Shown here: piece after piece, positions 33,051 to 46,731 of the stretch
Layout: the number at the start of each line of letters is the position of its first letter
Position numbering within the stretch: position 1 is the stretch's first letter
Source of the DNA: Coptis chinensis
Lineage: Eukaryota; Streptophyta; Magnoliopsida; Ranunculales; Ranunculaceae
Direction of reading: 5' to 3'
DNA length: 64,000 bases
Assembly: GCA_015680905.1 (NCBI GenBank)
Contig: CM027381.1
Location: 50,782,501-50,846,500, forward strand
Notes under the pieces: generated by a model
The model's database searches: none
The model's input: the letters and a program-made list of their open reading frames with translations, nothing else
Told to the model about the DNA's origin: nothing
Program-made: the position numbers and the translations under genes

Positions 33051-35873
33051 TTTTTTTTCACTTGAAGATTAATGTTAAACAAAAGTAATTCATGACAATA
33101 AAACCAAAAAGAAAGTTAAAACTTAAGAAATGTTCCCTTCAATCATGTTCTTGTCAAATGAAAAGCCCGACATTGGTTATGGAAAAATTTACAAATATAC
33201 AACTATCCACATTGAGCAATTGGATAAACATATATCAGATCTAGCTACTCTCACAATTCACCATACATATATTCATTAGCTTGACACATGGTATCAGCTA
33301 GCTATCGCATACCACGTGGCATAATTTGATTGGAATGGGAAGAAGGAATGTTTTGTATGGTTGCTCCCTATATATCCATTTTTTTTTTTTTATAGAGAAT
33401 CAGTAGTACAATGGAAGTCCTGAAAACATTTATTCACCTTGGCTGCACCCTTCTACATCACCATGTGGTCCTGTCGCATGAGGAGGAAAACTCACATGGA
33501 AGGGTGCATACTGCACAGAGAAAGGGAAATAGATAGAAAATTTAGAGACCATATTCATTCAAGATAACTTGGCCGATCACATTTCTTTCCCTATCGGCCT
33601 ATCCCATGTGAATATGTATGAACATATTTAATCACAGCTCTCAGTCTCAGTCAACTAAACACACTATATGGGACTTACCAAATTAATAGCAATTATGTGA
33701 AAAGAAGAGGAGAAAGAGAAAATCTGATAGAGACGACATAGAGTCGATGAACATAGCATTTTCAGTTTTTCACTACCATTTTTTGTGACATAGTTTAATC
33801 ATTTATATTGGATATATATTATCTTGATGATCATCATTATTGTATGATCTGATGATGAAATTATCATAGGAAAACTAGTTGATTGAGTGTTATTCATGCA
33901 TGCATAATTAATATATTTAGAGAGGAATTGAGGAATGATCTTTATCTATATTTGTATGTGAATATTTCAAACATATTTGAGCACATGTGTAAAACAGGAA
34001 AACGGGATTAGCGTTCTTTTTGTGGTAAAACGATAATGACTATTCTTTATATATTTTTTTACACTTTACATATCCATAGTTCTACGACAGATAATTGCTG
34101 CGAGATCTCATATCCCCGGGCGATTCTTTGCTTGAGATCATACAATCCACGGCATCGGGTTCTTGCGAGATCCATATCCCCGGCAGGCAGTTGCGCATGA
34201 CGTGTTTTTTTTTTTTTTTTTTTTTTTTTTTTTCACAAATTTTTTCCAAATTATTGAACACACACGAAATATGAATACTTCATTTTCTTCTTTAAAGTTT
34301 CTTTATATATTCCAAAAACAATACCAAAATCATGACAAAAAAAATGTACAATTGAACCATAATTTTATTATCTCGCGGCAAATATTTTCATATGATATAA
34401 GAAAATTTTATGATCAAATTAATGAAGAAGAGTTTTGATAATTAATACAAACAAAGACTCTATTTTAGTAAACAAAATCATATCGCGACAACTAACTTTT
34501 TTTACGGTGGCTATTAAAAAAAAAAAAAAAAAATTAAAAACCTACGGCAACCACTTTTTGTGGGATATGGTATCTCACGTCAACCCGATATCGTAGGTTG
34601 TGCAAACCCACGGCAGCTACTTGCCATTAATGTTTTTTGTGTATTTAATGAAAATATGCTATTACTTTTGAATTGGTCAAAAAGGTACTAGTTCCTATTT
34701 ATAGGGTGTCAATACCTGCCCTAAAACAGAGTTTGTTGCAACTTGCAAGTAGTTGATAGTTATTAAAAAAAAATATATGCAAATTCAGTGAAAAATTTGC
34801 TATTCATAACTGAATTTGTTCTTACACCGTAATCAAATGTAATCCTATATTCCTACCAAGCTACAAGATCTCATGAATCCACTACAAACGGAATCACAAC
34901 AAATAGCCAAAAAAGGGATAAGGTAGAAACCAGAAAATAAGTTATTATTGCATGCATCATCTGGATTTAAGAGGAAGATGGCGACACTCAATGAGCCAGA
35001 ACCATGTGACCCCGGATAAGCCGTTTGGTTTCTGCTGTTCTTATCAATGACCAAGTTTTGAAACTTGAAACAGATTTTATTCGTTTTCCAATTCTACAAA
35101 AATTATTAAGGTCGATTATATGGTACTAATTAAGCATAGTGTGCTAATTGCAAAGTCTTATGTCTTTGGACACATACAATTGTTCTATTTTTCACGAGAC
35201 GTTTTACATGGTCTGCGTGACTTAGAACTCAAACTATGGTTCGTTGAATATACCCAGATCTCTCCAACAATGAATTGGCTACAATGTCTTGTCCTTCACA
35301 TGCTTCGTATTAAATTCAGCTTGCAGACCCACAAGGCCACAAGTTCACAGCACGCTATCCCGAACATTTAAGTTGGGAAAGATTGGCGTGTTGCACACAA
35401 ATGCCTAACTAATCTGATCTCTAGTTACCTGATCGGTTGATTGTACTAAATAAACATCACTACCTAGTGACTAAAATGTGCGGCATACAACATTATTGGA
35501 AGTACATACTGACTGAAATGTGCAAATTAGTCTGACTAGATAATGTGTAATTTGATTCCTTATTCTCCATTCCAAACGCCAAATTAACATGACTTTTTCT
35601 CTGGAATCAAAATTGTCTGACGTCTCCTTCACTGCCACAAGGCACAAGCTCACTGCTCACCTTGCAAAGGAGACAAGGAGTCGCACCAAGTAACAGGACA
35701 GTATTTTGATTTTGCCATAGGGTCCTTCTAAGCAACGCATCTTCAAGTTTCTGTGTCCTCAAAAAATCAACATGTGGTGCATTATGTACTTGCTAGTTGC
35801 TACCAGCCTGCCATACAATGCATGTGTGCATCACATTGTCATGCAACTGTTAATGGTAAAATACTCAAATGTG
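33051..35873. other. Intergenic with one weak inverted repeat
   Basis: No gene recognised. 34081-34625 has diverged inverted segments (GCGAGATCCATATCCCC on the left, GTGAGATACCATATCCCAC from the other strand on the right), with a 29-T run between them. The right edge read backwards is CACAAAAAACATTAATGGC and may be the end of a decayed CACTA-type element. Other open frames here (for example 35120-35371) show no known domain. Confidence 0.4.
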
Positions 35874-36293
35874 CAACTCTCCAGAGCATGGCCAAAATAT
35901 CGTCGAGATATCCGATATTTTACCGATATATTTTGGTAAATTGGTACACCGATATCGATATTTTTGATATATAGCCACCGAATATTGAACCATTTTTTTT
36001 TCTGAGATATATTGGAATTTCCGATATGAAACTTTATATCGCTAATATAATTAATATTTCTAATATAATTGATATATATCGGTTGATTTTTTGACCATTT
36101 TTAAATATAAATCCGATATTTTCAATATATTTTCGATATTATATGTCCGATGTATCCGATATTTATGATATTTTAAATAATTTGGACTGGTCACTAAAAA
36201 AACCGATATTTTCGATATATCTAATATATATCGATTTTTGAGTACACCGATATATTAACCGATATCGATATTTTGGGCATTGCTCTAGAGTTG
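35874..36293. mobile_element. CGATAT-rich foldback upstream of the TOR1L3-like gene
   Basis: Ends CAACTCTCCAGAGCATGGCC and, from the other strand, CAACTCTAGAGCAATGCCC, followed in both by AAAATATCG. The inside is dense in CGATAT and CCGATATTTT words. No clear target duplication. It ends about 380 bp before the ATG of the TOR1L3-like gene, so it lies in or next to its promoter. Confidence 0.55.
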
Positions 36294-36467
36294 ATATAAG
36301 TTCCAAGTCTTCTATTTTGTTTTTCTTCTTCTCTTCTTTCCCTCTCAAATTCTCAATAACCATATTAAGGTCATTCGTCAATAATGCTTCACCAAGACAC
36401 TAATAATGTAATTTTCCTTCTCAGTCCATTTCACATGCAATAAACAGATTCCTGTCAGAAAACCAAA

Positions 36468-36474
36468 TATAAAT
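36468..36474 (+). promoter_or_regulatory. Candidate TATA box of the TOR1L3-like gene
   Basis: TATAAAT about 200 bp before the start codon, followed by a CT- and CA-rich stretch (36560-36676) like a plant 5' UTR. No other signal confirms it. Confidence 0.3.
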
Positions 36475-36676
36475 ATTCAACAAAAACAGAATTTCCAGCT
36501 ATCCATATTCTCTGTGAAGTTAGAACTCAACACTTAACAAAATGCCTTGAGTGAAGTGTAAAAAACCTCAACACTCCTGACTCCACCACCCCCTCTCTCA
36601 AACAAATCCACCAGACCACCACTCATTTCTCATTTTTAAGCTTGCATGAAATCCAACTTCTTCACAAACCAAAAAA

Positions 36677-39600
36677 ATGACTCAACCAAAACGTTCTTCA
36701 CCAACTCATGAACTCAAGAAACGAGTCATAACCTGTTTAAACAAACTTTCAGACAGAGACACACACACACAAGCCACAACTGAGTTAGAAACAATCATCA
36801 AATCACTAACTCATCATGACTCATTTGCTTCATTCCTTACATGTATCTATGAAACAGACTCATCTTCGAAAACACAAGTTCGTAAACAATGTGTACGTCT
36901 TCTTGGCTTCATTTCAATCATTCATGGTAATGCATTGACCCCTTTTGTTCCAAAAATGATTTCAAACATTATAAAAAGGTTACATGATTCTGACTCCGTT
37001 GTCAGAACAGCTTGTGTTGATTCAGTTACCATAATGTGTAGTTCAATTAGTAAAGTTTCGTTTTTTACACTGTTCTTGAAACCATTCATGGAGACAATGT
37101 TGTTTGAACAAGATTATAATTCACAAATGGGTTCTACCCTTTGTTTAACTTCAGCTATTGAAGCTTGTAATGATCCAGAAGTAGTCCATTTACAAAGGGT
37201 GTTGACTAAATTTGTTAAATTGTTGAGAAGTGAGAGTTTTAAGGCCAAACCAGCTTTGTTATCGTTGATTCGGAGTGTTATCGGTGTTGGGGTGTCGATG
37301 AATCGGAATGTTTTGAGGGATTTGATTGGTTGTTTGGTTGAGTTTTTGAGTAATGAGGATTGGGCTGCAAGGAAAGCTAGTGCTGAGGCATTGTTGAAAT
37401 TGGGCCTTGCGTGTAGAGATATGTTATCTGAGTTTAAGTCTTCTTGTTTGGTGTCTTTTGAAGCACGGAGATTCGATAAGGTTTGTGGAAATTTTTAACT
37501 TATTTTTATCAAGTTTTTGGGAATTTTGGAGATTTGGGTCTTGATTATTGTTTTGGATTGTGTAGGTGAAGGTTGTGAGGGAGACTATGAATCAAATGAT
37601 TGATGCTTGGAAGGATGTTCCTGGTAGTTATGGTGAAGTTTCGCCGCCATTGCAATCGAGAGCTTCTTCTATAGGTAAATGAAAAACTTGATTCTCAAAT
37701 TATTTTTCTATAAGTTGTGTTTTGTTAGCAATTACGTTCTGAATCTGTTAAAGCATAGTGTAATTTAATATTTGAGTGAATTCTTTAATCCTTTTATGCA
37801 TTTCAGAGTTGATGGCCTTGTTTACAAACAATTTAAAGTGCTTAAATTTTTAGGTCCGAGGTCAAATAACAATGATTCAAATGCAATGTCAGAATTCTCG
37901 TCCATACATAGTTAAGATCTAGTGTTCAAGATTTAGCTATATGTAGTTGTGTGATATGACTTTGTTGCTCCTGATAGCCATTTTGGTCTTTACATCTAAA
38001 AGAACTTCCTCGCTGGTAAGGTTTTCTAGTGTCAAATAAGCAACCAGTAGAAAGCGCTATCTGGAAAAAAGACTGGCAGAGTTAAAATGGTCACAGAGTG
38101 GGCTGCTGATGATGCAATGTGCCGAATTTGGTGCAGTGCCGGAATCCTATGATAAGCATATCAAGTAATGCTTCCTATTCTTGTTTATTCTTGTGAGCAG
38201 TTTGCTCACATAACAAACAGTCTGATGGATACTTGATCGGACTTTGCTACTTTTGTTGACAATCTTGTCCGTCAGTGTACTTGATCTTTCACTTCCTTGT
38301 ATACTATTGTTACTCTATCGACAAAAATGAAATACAAAATAGGATTGCATGACTGAGATGTTGATCATTGATCCTCTGTTGCTTTTCTATTCTGTTTCTC
38401 TGGCTCAGTTTGCTTTCGGATATTAATTCAATTTTGTGTTGTTTCAAACTTCTTATGTTAACAGATAACACCACCGGCGAGTGCTCTCCATCTAGTTCCG
38501 TAAGCTCTAATGCTGTGAGTTCTGATTCCACTCAAACCAAGAGAAATACAATCCCAGCAAGCCGGTCTCCTCCGTCGAATAATTCAACTAGAAGAACTGC
38601 CAGGAAACGGGGCCCCATGAAAAATACAAACAGGATATCAACTCCACTTTTCCAAAGGCCGGACTATAACAAAAATTTGGATTGGAAGATTGAAGCTTCT
38701 GTTCCTCACACATCCAACTTTATTATGGACTCTGAGGACCGTTTCGAGGAGAGAAATGAGAAAATTCAAGAACCAGAGATGAATCAGAAAGTCCAGGAAT
38801 CAGAGGTGCAGAAGAACAGCCAGCATCCAAAGCCTGAAGACAGAAGCAATTTCTTCAATAAAAACAGTGATGAAAAGATACACAAAGTTGGAGGATTCAG
38901 CCCTGGTTCCCGTGTTGTTCTGTATAATGATGAATGCTCGGAATCTACTGTTAGCAATGACAGTGAGGAGCATAATGGAAACCTCAAAGAGACTGAAGAT
39001 TTGTCTTTGATCAGGAAGCAGCTTCTTCAGATAGAGAACCAACAATCCATCCTGTTGGACCTTCTTCAGGTATGTCCTTCTTGGTTGGTAACTATTACTA
39101 TTTTATAAGCTTCTGATCCTTATGCATTATTTCGTGAAATCGATCTTGTTCTGCTGAAGTTATTTGGTCAATGAAGATAGGCTACAAATTCAGAAAGCAG
39201 GAACAATATGTTGAGGGGCTTCACATGTTACTTGGTCCATCATATTCTTAATGACATATTGTTCCTGCCTTCTGAATCCTATTGTTAGAATTGGATATAC
39301 ATAAGTCTAGATTAGCAGTGAACCCGTCCACGTTAAAAAAATGCAACAGAGAATACTTCAGTGTCTTAATTATGAAATATGAAATCCACTTATGTCTAAA
39401 TCTGTATAACTTGCCTTGTGTAAATTGAAGACCTAATATGTATTTGTAGGTGTTTTTGTGTTTTTTGTTACCCCCCACCCCAAATTCTTGGGTTTTGGCT
39501 GGTAATGAAATAAGTTCTCGCTTTAGGCTCTCATGTGACACTGAGCTATTACCATGCATGAAGTAGTACCTTGAGTGACCACCTTGGATAAGACCATCAT

Positions 39601-40284
39601 CTTTCTGGTAACTTGGAAACTCAGAAAGGTTGACAGCAACAGTATTTGATGCATGTGTCTTCTTTACCTGTGTTATGACGAGTATTTGACGCATTATACG
39701 CAAGTAAAGGTTTTCTATTATTTCGTCTTGCATGGTTGCTCTTTGTAAACTTCAGTGAGACTTGTCATGGAACTTCTCATTGACAGTCAACACATTTTCC
39801 CTTTTCTTTTGTACAGAGATTTATGGGGAGCTCCCAAAATGGGATTAGGTCTCTGGAGACACGTGTCAATGGCTTGGAGATGGCATTGGATGAGATTATG
39901 TATGATATGACAGTGTCAACAGGAAGAACATCAACCAGCGATCCTTCGGAGAACACATGTTGTAAGTTACCTGGAGCTGAATTCCTAAGTCCAAAGTTCT
40001 GGAAAAAAACAGATGGGCGATACTCAACTTCAAGGTTTACTTTTTCTGGGAGCAATTCTTGGCCGCACAACATGGTCGATAAAGATACCAGTGCAGAACC
40101 TTCTAAGTTGGAGAACAGGAAATTCTATCACCAGGCTGGTGGTGGTGGATTTGTTGTCAATCCATTGGCAGCTGAGAACCGTAATGACTTCAGAAGAAAT
40201 CCAGAGGTTTATTCGAATAGTTTGCACACAAGCATATTCCAAGATGCAGGTAGGAGACAAGCTCGCACAGGAACTGGGCTTTAG
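36677..40284 (+). CDS. TORTIFOLIA1-like (TOR1L3-type) microtubule-associated protein
   Basis: Four exons: 36677-37480, 37566-37674, 38465-39069 and 39817-40284. All junctions are GT-AG and keep frame, giving 661 residues. Residues 1 to about 300 are HEAT/ARM-like helical repeats with family marks RKQCVRLLGFIS, MGSTLCLTSAIEA, DWAARKASAEALLKLG and SFEARRFDKVKVVRETMN. A serine- and lysine-rich middle follows. A coiled coil (LSLIRKQLLQIENQQSILLDLLQ and LETRVNGLEMALDEI) spans about 484-535. KLPGAEFLSPKFWKKT marks the C-terminal part. Members of this family bind cortical microtubules; TOR1/SPR2 controls growth handedness. The length and ending fit TOR1L3-type members, which lack the extra C-terminal domain of TOR1 itself. 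It is the only intact gene in the window. Confidence 0.92.
39189..39276 (+). repeat. Hairpin in intron 3 of the TOR1L3-like gene
   Basis: Arms of 23 bp (TTCAGAAAGCAGGAACAATA.. and its complement at 39254-39276, one G-T mismatch) around a 42-base loop. The size and pairing are like a miRNA or siRNA precursor or a tiny foldback element. Nothing shows that it is processed. Confidence 0.6.
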
Positions 40285-42901
40285 CTGTCTTTGGTCTTCA
40301 TACTTTACTGTTATCGCAGGTAAATCTTTTTAATTGATTGCCTTTGGTACTTCTACCATGTTGTGTTTTAGCACTTATTAATTTACCACCTCTTTTTGTA
40401 GAACACTACACCTTCACAATCAAATATGAATTGCTAATATGAATTGTTCAACTCTTGACATTGAGAAGATATATACAAATAAACACAGTATATTAGTTGG
40501 GTAGGATCTATGAGTATGCTTGATAACAAACCTAAATATAGGTTAGGCGCAGATGCTATAGAGCCACTACTTTGAACATGGTGCTACCCACGTAAAGGAC
40601 GATATTTTTGTCTCGGGAAACTAAAAAAGAAATAATAATATTCAGCTTATGTTTGAAGGAATCCACAGAAACTTCTGTTTTGAACCAAGTCACATTGACA
40701 CAGATACACATGTCGGACACCGACACGTGACCTATATGAAGTAGGACATGGGGACATAGCTAATTAAAAAGATAATTTTTACTATTCTATAGTTACATAA
40801 CTAATTTTTGGGCTCAAGAGTTGAGACCTTACACAGCGCCTCCTTACCAGTAAATTATTAATATGATTAGTAGATTGTATTCTTAGTCTTTTACGGTTTA
40901 AAAGAAACCCCAGTTTGAAATTGTAAATGCATAATGTGTCTGTGTGTCCAACACGAGTGTCTGTGTACGTGTCCGTGTGTCGGACACGGATTTTTGTAGA
41001 AATATGAAAGGTCCATATTACATAGGTTTTAAAGAGGTAGCTCCGTGTGTCTTTTTAAAGGGGTAGCCTATTAACCTTCCTCATAGCATATTTATGTACA
41101 ATGAACCTTGCTAGTATTCAGAAGGTTACTTTTGTATGGTACCATCCCAACTTTCATTTTGTTTCATCTCAGCCGAAAATTCAGATACCAAAGCTGTATA
41201 ACTTGGTCCCCCAAACCCTATACCTACTAACTGCGGGTAAATAGCATCCATAGTTCTTAATGTAAATTCCCATGTAGGACAGTAGATCCGATATGATTGC
41301 AGACCCATATTTGTACCTATGCCTGTCCTACCCACAGGGATACCGTAGCGAAGAGTATGGGTCTGTTTGTGTACTTAGAATTGAACTTTGAGTGGATATG
41401 CCAACTCTGACAACTCAAAGGCATGCCTAGGAGCAAGAACTGGATAGAGGAATACCAACCAAGGCATCGGCAGAGCTACACGACAGGAACTTAACCACTA
41501 GCTATCAAGGGCTGATATTGATTATCTTCTCCATTTAGGGATAGTCACTCGCCAGCATAGTCCTTGCTTTGGAAAAAGTTATTTGACCGAACCCCTATCG
41601 CTTGATTGATCTAGCTTATCAGATGCTTGTTTTTCCCCAGTCAAGTAAGTACCCAATAGTGCTTTGTACGTACAGTCACCAGTATAGCACTAACCGCCCA
41701 CAAGGATAGGAGGTAAGTAGCTACCATTAGGACTTATAACAAACTTGGCTAACAAGCACTGTTGTTTTGCCAACTGCTAGCGTTGGGTTCTTCAATTGTG
41801 TTTCTCCCTCATAAAGGATATAAGTAAGGTAGTATATAAGCATATTTGTACCGTGCTAGGAGTAGGCATCTTTCTTGATTCTTGTAAAATGGTAGCCTTA
41901 TTCATGGTATTGTTTACTAGCTAACTCTTTCTTTTTCTCTATTCTTTTGATTGTTAGATCACAACATAGTTGGGCTGGGAGTTTGTTATCCGGGAAAGTT
42001 TAGCATCAAGAAAAAGCAAAGTACACAGCTCCTGCCATCTTGAAGATTCTAGTGTTCTGCCGTGGATCATCCCATTCAGAAGATCAAACCTGCTATGAAG
42101 AAAGCTCAGTGCAAAATCTTTAGGATCAATGAATTGATCCGGGAAGAAGTGCGGAAATGATTCATCCAGTAATTCTTCATGTTGAAGCAGCGTTCTTTTC
42201 TTGATTCCAAAGCTGAAAGATTTAAAGAAAGAGAAACCATTGGACTCAGGCCTCACTCTTTGATTCATTCGAAAATCTCTGACTTGGCTCGAGATGTGAG
42301 GAAAGTTATGGTTGAAACTCAAAATTTAAATAATTAAAAAGAAAGATTCAACTGTTATTAAGATGTTTCGCCGTTTTGTTTTACAATCTGGTTAGCAAGA
42401 AATACTTCGCAAGCACAAATTGTTCTTCCCATTCTTTTATCAGCTAATGCACAAGAATCCTATCCATGCACACAAATTGTCTCTCCAATGACCAAACGCA
42501 TCACCTTGTGTCTTGTGAGGGGAGATATACTTAGGTTCATTATTCTCAACCCAAGCCCAATATCAAGCAGACTGCAGACCTAAGTCTAGAACATGAAGCC
42601 CTACCGAAGCAGAACATGGTCGACCCAAGTACCAAAAGTCGGCCAATACTTGCTTTCATGAATTGAGCCCATCATGTTATAAAATTTTGAACGCAGTAGA
42701 TGTATTAGGGATCCATGTTATGATGTTACTGCGAACTTACTAGGAGCTTGTCCATTCATAGCCAATGAAAAGCAAATATTTTACCTTGGTGATCAAGACA
42801 TAGCGTATTCCAACTCCAACTCCTGTCCAAAATCTATATATATAGGAGCTTGCCCATTGGTAATAGCATTGTATATAGAAGATGAGATAGGCTTCGGAGG
42901 T
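40285..42901. other. Intergenic downstream of the TOR1L3-like gene
   Basis: AATAAA near 40477 could end the TOR1L3-like transcript. 40690-41000 has CGGACAC/GTGTCCG words in inverted arrangement, probably a decayed foldback. 41800-41880 looks LTR-like (TATATAAG words). Open frames at 41126-41335 (-) and 41954-42322 (-) have no domain I know. On the plus strand 42060-42340 also reads as protein-like in two frames with stops, so a decayed gene piece is possible. Confidence 0.4.
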
Positions 42902-45900
42902 TATAACAACCCTAATTTTTAAACAACATAAATTACATTATTTGAATTGAAAATAACTATTATATTATGAAGTCTAGCTTGTTCTAGAATTTGTTTGGTT
43001 GTTGTTGATTTTTCAAAATTGTTTTTACATGAATTGTTTGTTAAAACTTGTGTGGGTATTTTAGAATCATTTTTGGGCTTGAAAACATTGTTAAAATGTA
43101 CTCATTGATATAGTTACGGACTTTGGGTGTTTTTAGATCCATTTGAGGCTCATAAGTTAACTTAAACAGACTTAAAACATTGAATAAAGTCAATAAACAA
43201 GACCTACGAATTTCCTCTGTAAAAAATCTCATTATTCAAAAACAAAACCCTAGCCTCCATTAAAAAGAGTGTTTTTGATTGAAAGAAATAAAAAGAAGGG
43301 GAAGAAGAAGAAAAGGGATTGGAGAAAAAGAAGCATATATGGATATTCTTTTGCAAATTCAATTTCGGGTGAGTAGTCTAAACCTTATTTTCATATAATT
43401 GATTTATTACTATGGTTTAAATTAGTTGCGTATTTAATTCTCTATAATTATATAGAACTTTGAGATCGAAATTATTTGTTTAATCAGAGACTTTCAGTAT
43501 ATTGAGTTACTAGCACCAAAAGTTTAGCTTTGATATATAGGTGTTGTTGTGTTCAGGAGTATTTGTATACAGTAGTGAGTAAACCATGTGTTTATTGATT
43601 GATTGGTAGTATTATATAGGTCTGCAACTGTTTTGAATGATGTGAAGTCATTGGATTCATGTTATAGGGTTTTGATTTTCAGAATTTTAGAACTGTTCTT
43701 AGTAATTTAAGCATAGAAAATTCGTTTTTGATTTTTTGATATGAATCCAACGCCTGTCTACTATAGACACGCATATCTACAACTTTTGTGTTTTGTAAAA
43801 TTTCATATCTAGTCGTTTTGCATACTGAAATTTAAGTTGAAGTCTGACGCAGAAACTGGGACTGAAACTGAGCAGTCTGCAGTAATAAAATCATATAAAA
43901 TAAAATATTTACTCTTTTGTGTTGATTCCAAAACCATTAGAATCTAGACTTACAGAGGTACAACCTCATACTTTGACCCGAGTTCATACTCGTGTTTAAG
44001 ATTATGAAAACTGACTTCAATATATGATAACTGTTTGTGCACATATTCTGGATATGTTGCATTATAGGAAGTGTATAGGACACTATACTTTGTAGATTTG
44101 TGGGAAACCAAAACCTAATAAAATCTTAGAGAGTTGTTTATCGGACGCAGTGAGCCTCACTTAATTTGGATGAGTTACGGAAAAGATATGACCTCGACAA
44201 TTTTAGTGCGTCAGAAATTCTATTTGTCAGAAAACAGTTTTCTGCATAGGGTTTGATCACAAATTGCATAAAGCTAGGGGGAGAGTTAGAGTTTTTGTAA
44301 AACATGAAAAGGTGAGTTTTATAAGTCTTCTTTCTAACTCAATTGGCCTCGTTATATTCCGAGGTCTGTGGAGGTAGATATGATGTCTGGAAGTTTGACT
44401 GGCAGAAAATAGTGCGTCAGAAATCAGTTTTTGTGCACTGTGTTCTAACCTAGTTTTTGTATACTTAGAATGAGATTGAATATTTTTGTAAAACATAAAA
44501 AATTAAGTTCTGTGTGTTAGATTTTCAACACAAAAAGCCTTAATGTATTTGGATACCTGTGGAAAGAGTTGTGATATTCGGAAGATAGTCCGTCAGAAAT
44601 CTAGTTTGCTGAAAATTAGGATTTTTACCGTTTTCGACCTAAGTTTTATTCTAGATGGGCTGAGGTTGGAATTTCGAGTTCTACATGAAAAAGTATATCT
44701 ACATACCTTAGTTTCTAAATAATTAAGTTACATGTCATTTGGATGAATGTAGGAAAAACTATAGCATTGACTATGTGGCTGATAAGAACTACGAAGGCTT
44801 GATTCCAATCTTGAAAGATTTGGATACGTAGGCAGCTTTGAGCAAAAGTACAGCCACTACACTATATTATATATTAATATTAGTTATTAGTTATTGTGAT
44901 AACTATATGTGTATAAAGTTAGTACTTAATTATGTACGTGATTGTGGTGGTTTAAAATGTATTCACAAGCTAGACATTTAACTAATGCGTTATTCCTGAT
45001 TGAACATTTTGATATCTATGATTTATATAATTGATAATGAGATGAGTTGATTAGTTATTGTGTTTGGAATCTTTAGTAATGATCCTATTGTTTGAGACGG
45101 TGTTTGTTTTGTAATGAAAATATTATAATAAATGAGAACTCTTGAGTGTTAAAATTTGGGGTAAAAGTGTCCGGTGAAAATTAAATGTGTCGCCCACATC
45201 TTTAGATCTCTCCACGCCTCTTTGATGAAAAGAAATGTTTATGACTAATGATGTCATGTGAAAAGCCGCCTTAAAGAGGAACTAAGGCATTCGCCTTGTG
45301 GGTTGGCTGTATTCCTTGAATGTACGGGAATGTAGGTGGGTATACCTTGAATGTGGCGGGAATGACCTAAGGTATTCATTGAATGTGCCATGAATGACCT
45401 ATTAGTATTATGATGGGTATTCTTTGAATGTGGCGGGAATGACCCAAGGTATTAATTAAATGTGTCATGAATGACCTGATATTTTGTTATGCCCAAAGGA
45501 GGCTTTGTGATTATGTGTATGGAAAGCCCAGAGATGGTTGTGACTCACAAGTTACGAGTTTACAAGATGAAAGTATGTTTTCTGGAGGCGATATCCCGCT
45601 TGGGACATATGTCTTGTAGTGGTACTCGGTGTGAGTGAGGCACACGGATATGTGTGATTTGGCAAATGTGTGTAGTGCAAATCGTGGAGTAGGAACTAAA
45701 GGTTGGGCTGTGTCTTTGAATAAATTAGTCAACAAGATAATTAATAAACAAAGTAAAAATATTGATTTTACATGTGACTGAGTTATTGCATATGAATATT
45801 TATATATTATGATGTATATGATTTCTTATGAGAAATGTATACGTGGTTTGTGTGAGTTAATACTCACGAGGGATGAATGTACTCCCTAGTTGTGATATAT

Positions 45901-46726
45901 TTCCTCGTTCTCATAAGTAAACGAGTGGTTTTTAAGAAAATTATTGGCTTTAAGTATGAGCGAGTTGTTGGACTTGAATATTAATATTGATGATATATTA
46001 TGTCAGATTGTATATTCTCATGGGTATTATGAGAGAAGTAGATATATGAATTAAATGTTTAGGTTTGGGAAACCTAACTTTGTTTTGCAGGAGGGTAGGA
46101 CTTAATGATATTTTGTGCAGGGATGTTATCGTACCCTTATACAGAAGGGGATATCGGTAAGATTTAATTCAATTACTAAGTTAAAATGAGTTATTATCAT
46201 GAGTTAATAGAATGAATGTCTTGTTTGGGAAGAAACTATGCCGGTTGAAATGACGGAACTACCTGTCTTCCAAGCTAAGAATGGTTAAGTTATGGGTACA
46301 TATAAAGTGTTTGTTTGGATAATTAAAGTATGGAATTGTTTTTATGTTGTTGGTCTACTCATACCAGCAAATTCAATTTGTTGACCCATGTTTGCTTTCT
46401 TTTGCAACGTGGGTGTGTTCTTGGAAACATAGATGGTAGAATGCAGTGGATGAAGACACTTGATTTGGATTCGCTCTTGGAGTCTTACTGGTATAAGTTA
46501 TATGAAGTATAAAGTCTTGATTTGAAACAGATGTAATAGAGTTGTTTCGAAATTCTTGAATTTGTACATTAAGAGTTGTTCTTTTGATTTTAATTTGATC
46601 TCATATTTTAATATCGTGGTTGATAATGGGTTATTAGGGTTTGGTTTCATCCTGGATTTTCAGAAGATGGAATAGGGTGTGGATAATTCCCTATTTTAAA
46701 TTTTTTGGAAATTTGGGGGTGTGACA
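42902..46726 (+). repeat. Solo LTR of a gypsy element (3.8 kb)
   Basis: Starts TATAACAACCCTAATTTTT and ends AATTTGGGGGTGTGACA, the mirrored ACACCC/GGGTGT edges common in long chromovirus (Tekay/Del-like) LTRs. It is flanked by GAGGT on both sides (42897-42901 and 46727-46731). GGATACGTAGGCAGC at about 44823 is the word found in other gypsy LTRs. It contains GCGTCAGAAAT three times about 190 bp apart (44207-44600) and a TTGAATGTGGCGGGAATGA repeat at 45310-45485. No gag or pol, so it is a solo LTR. The family assignment is inference. Confidence 0.75.
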
Positions 46727-46731
46727 GAGGT

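Noticed and set aside
39248-39733. 161-codon minus-strand open frame
   Set aside because: Lies inside intron 3 of the TOR1L3-like gene, has no domain, and overlaps the hairpin at 39189-39276.
36677-40284. The TOR1L3-like gene as a truncated TOR1 gene
   Set aside because: The ending after the KLPGAEFLSPKFWKKT block matches TOR1L3-type members, which naturally lack the longer C-terminus, and all introns and frames are intact.
42060-42340. A second host gene downstream of the TOR1L3-like gene
   Set aside because: Protein-like reading exists in more than one frame on both strands, with stops and no recognised domain or splice pattern.
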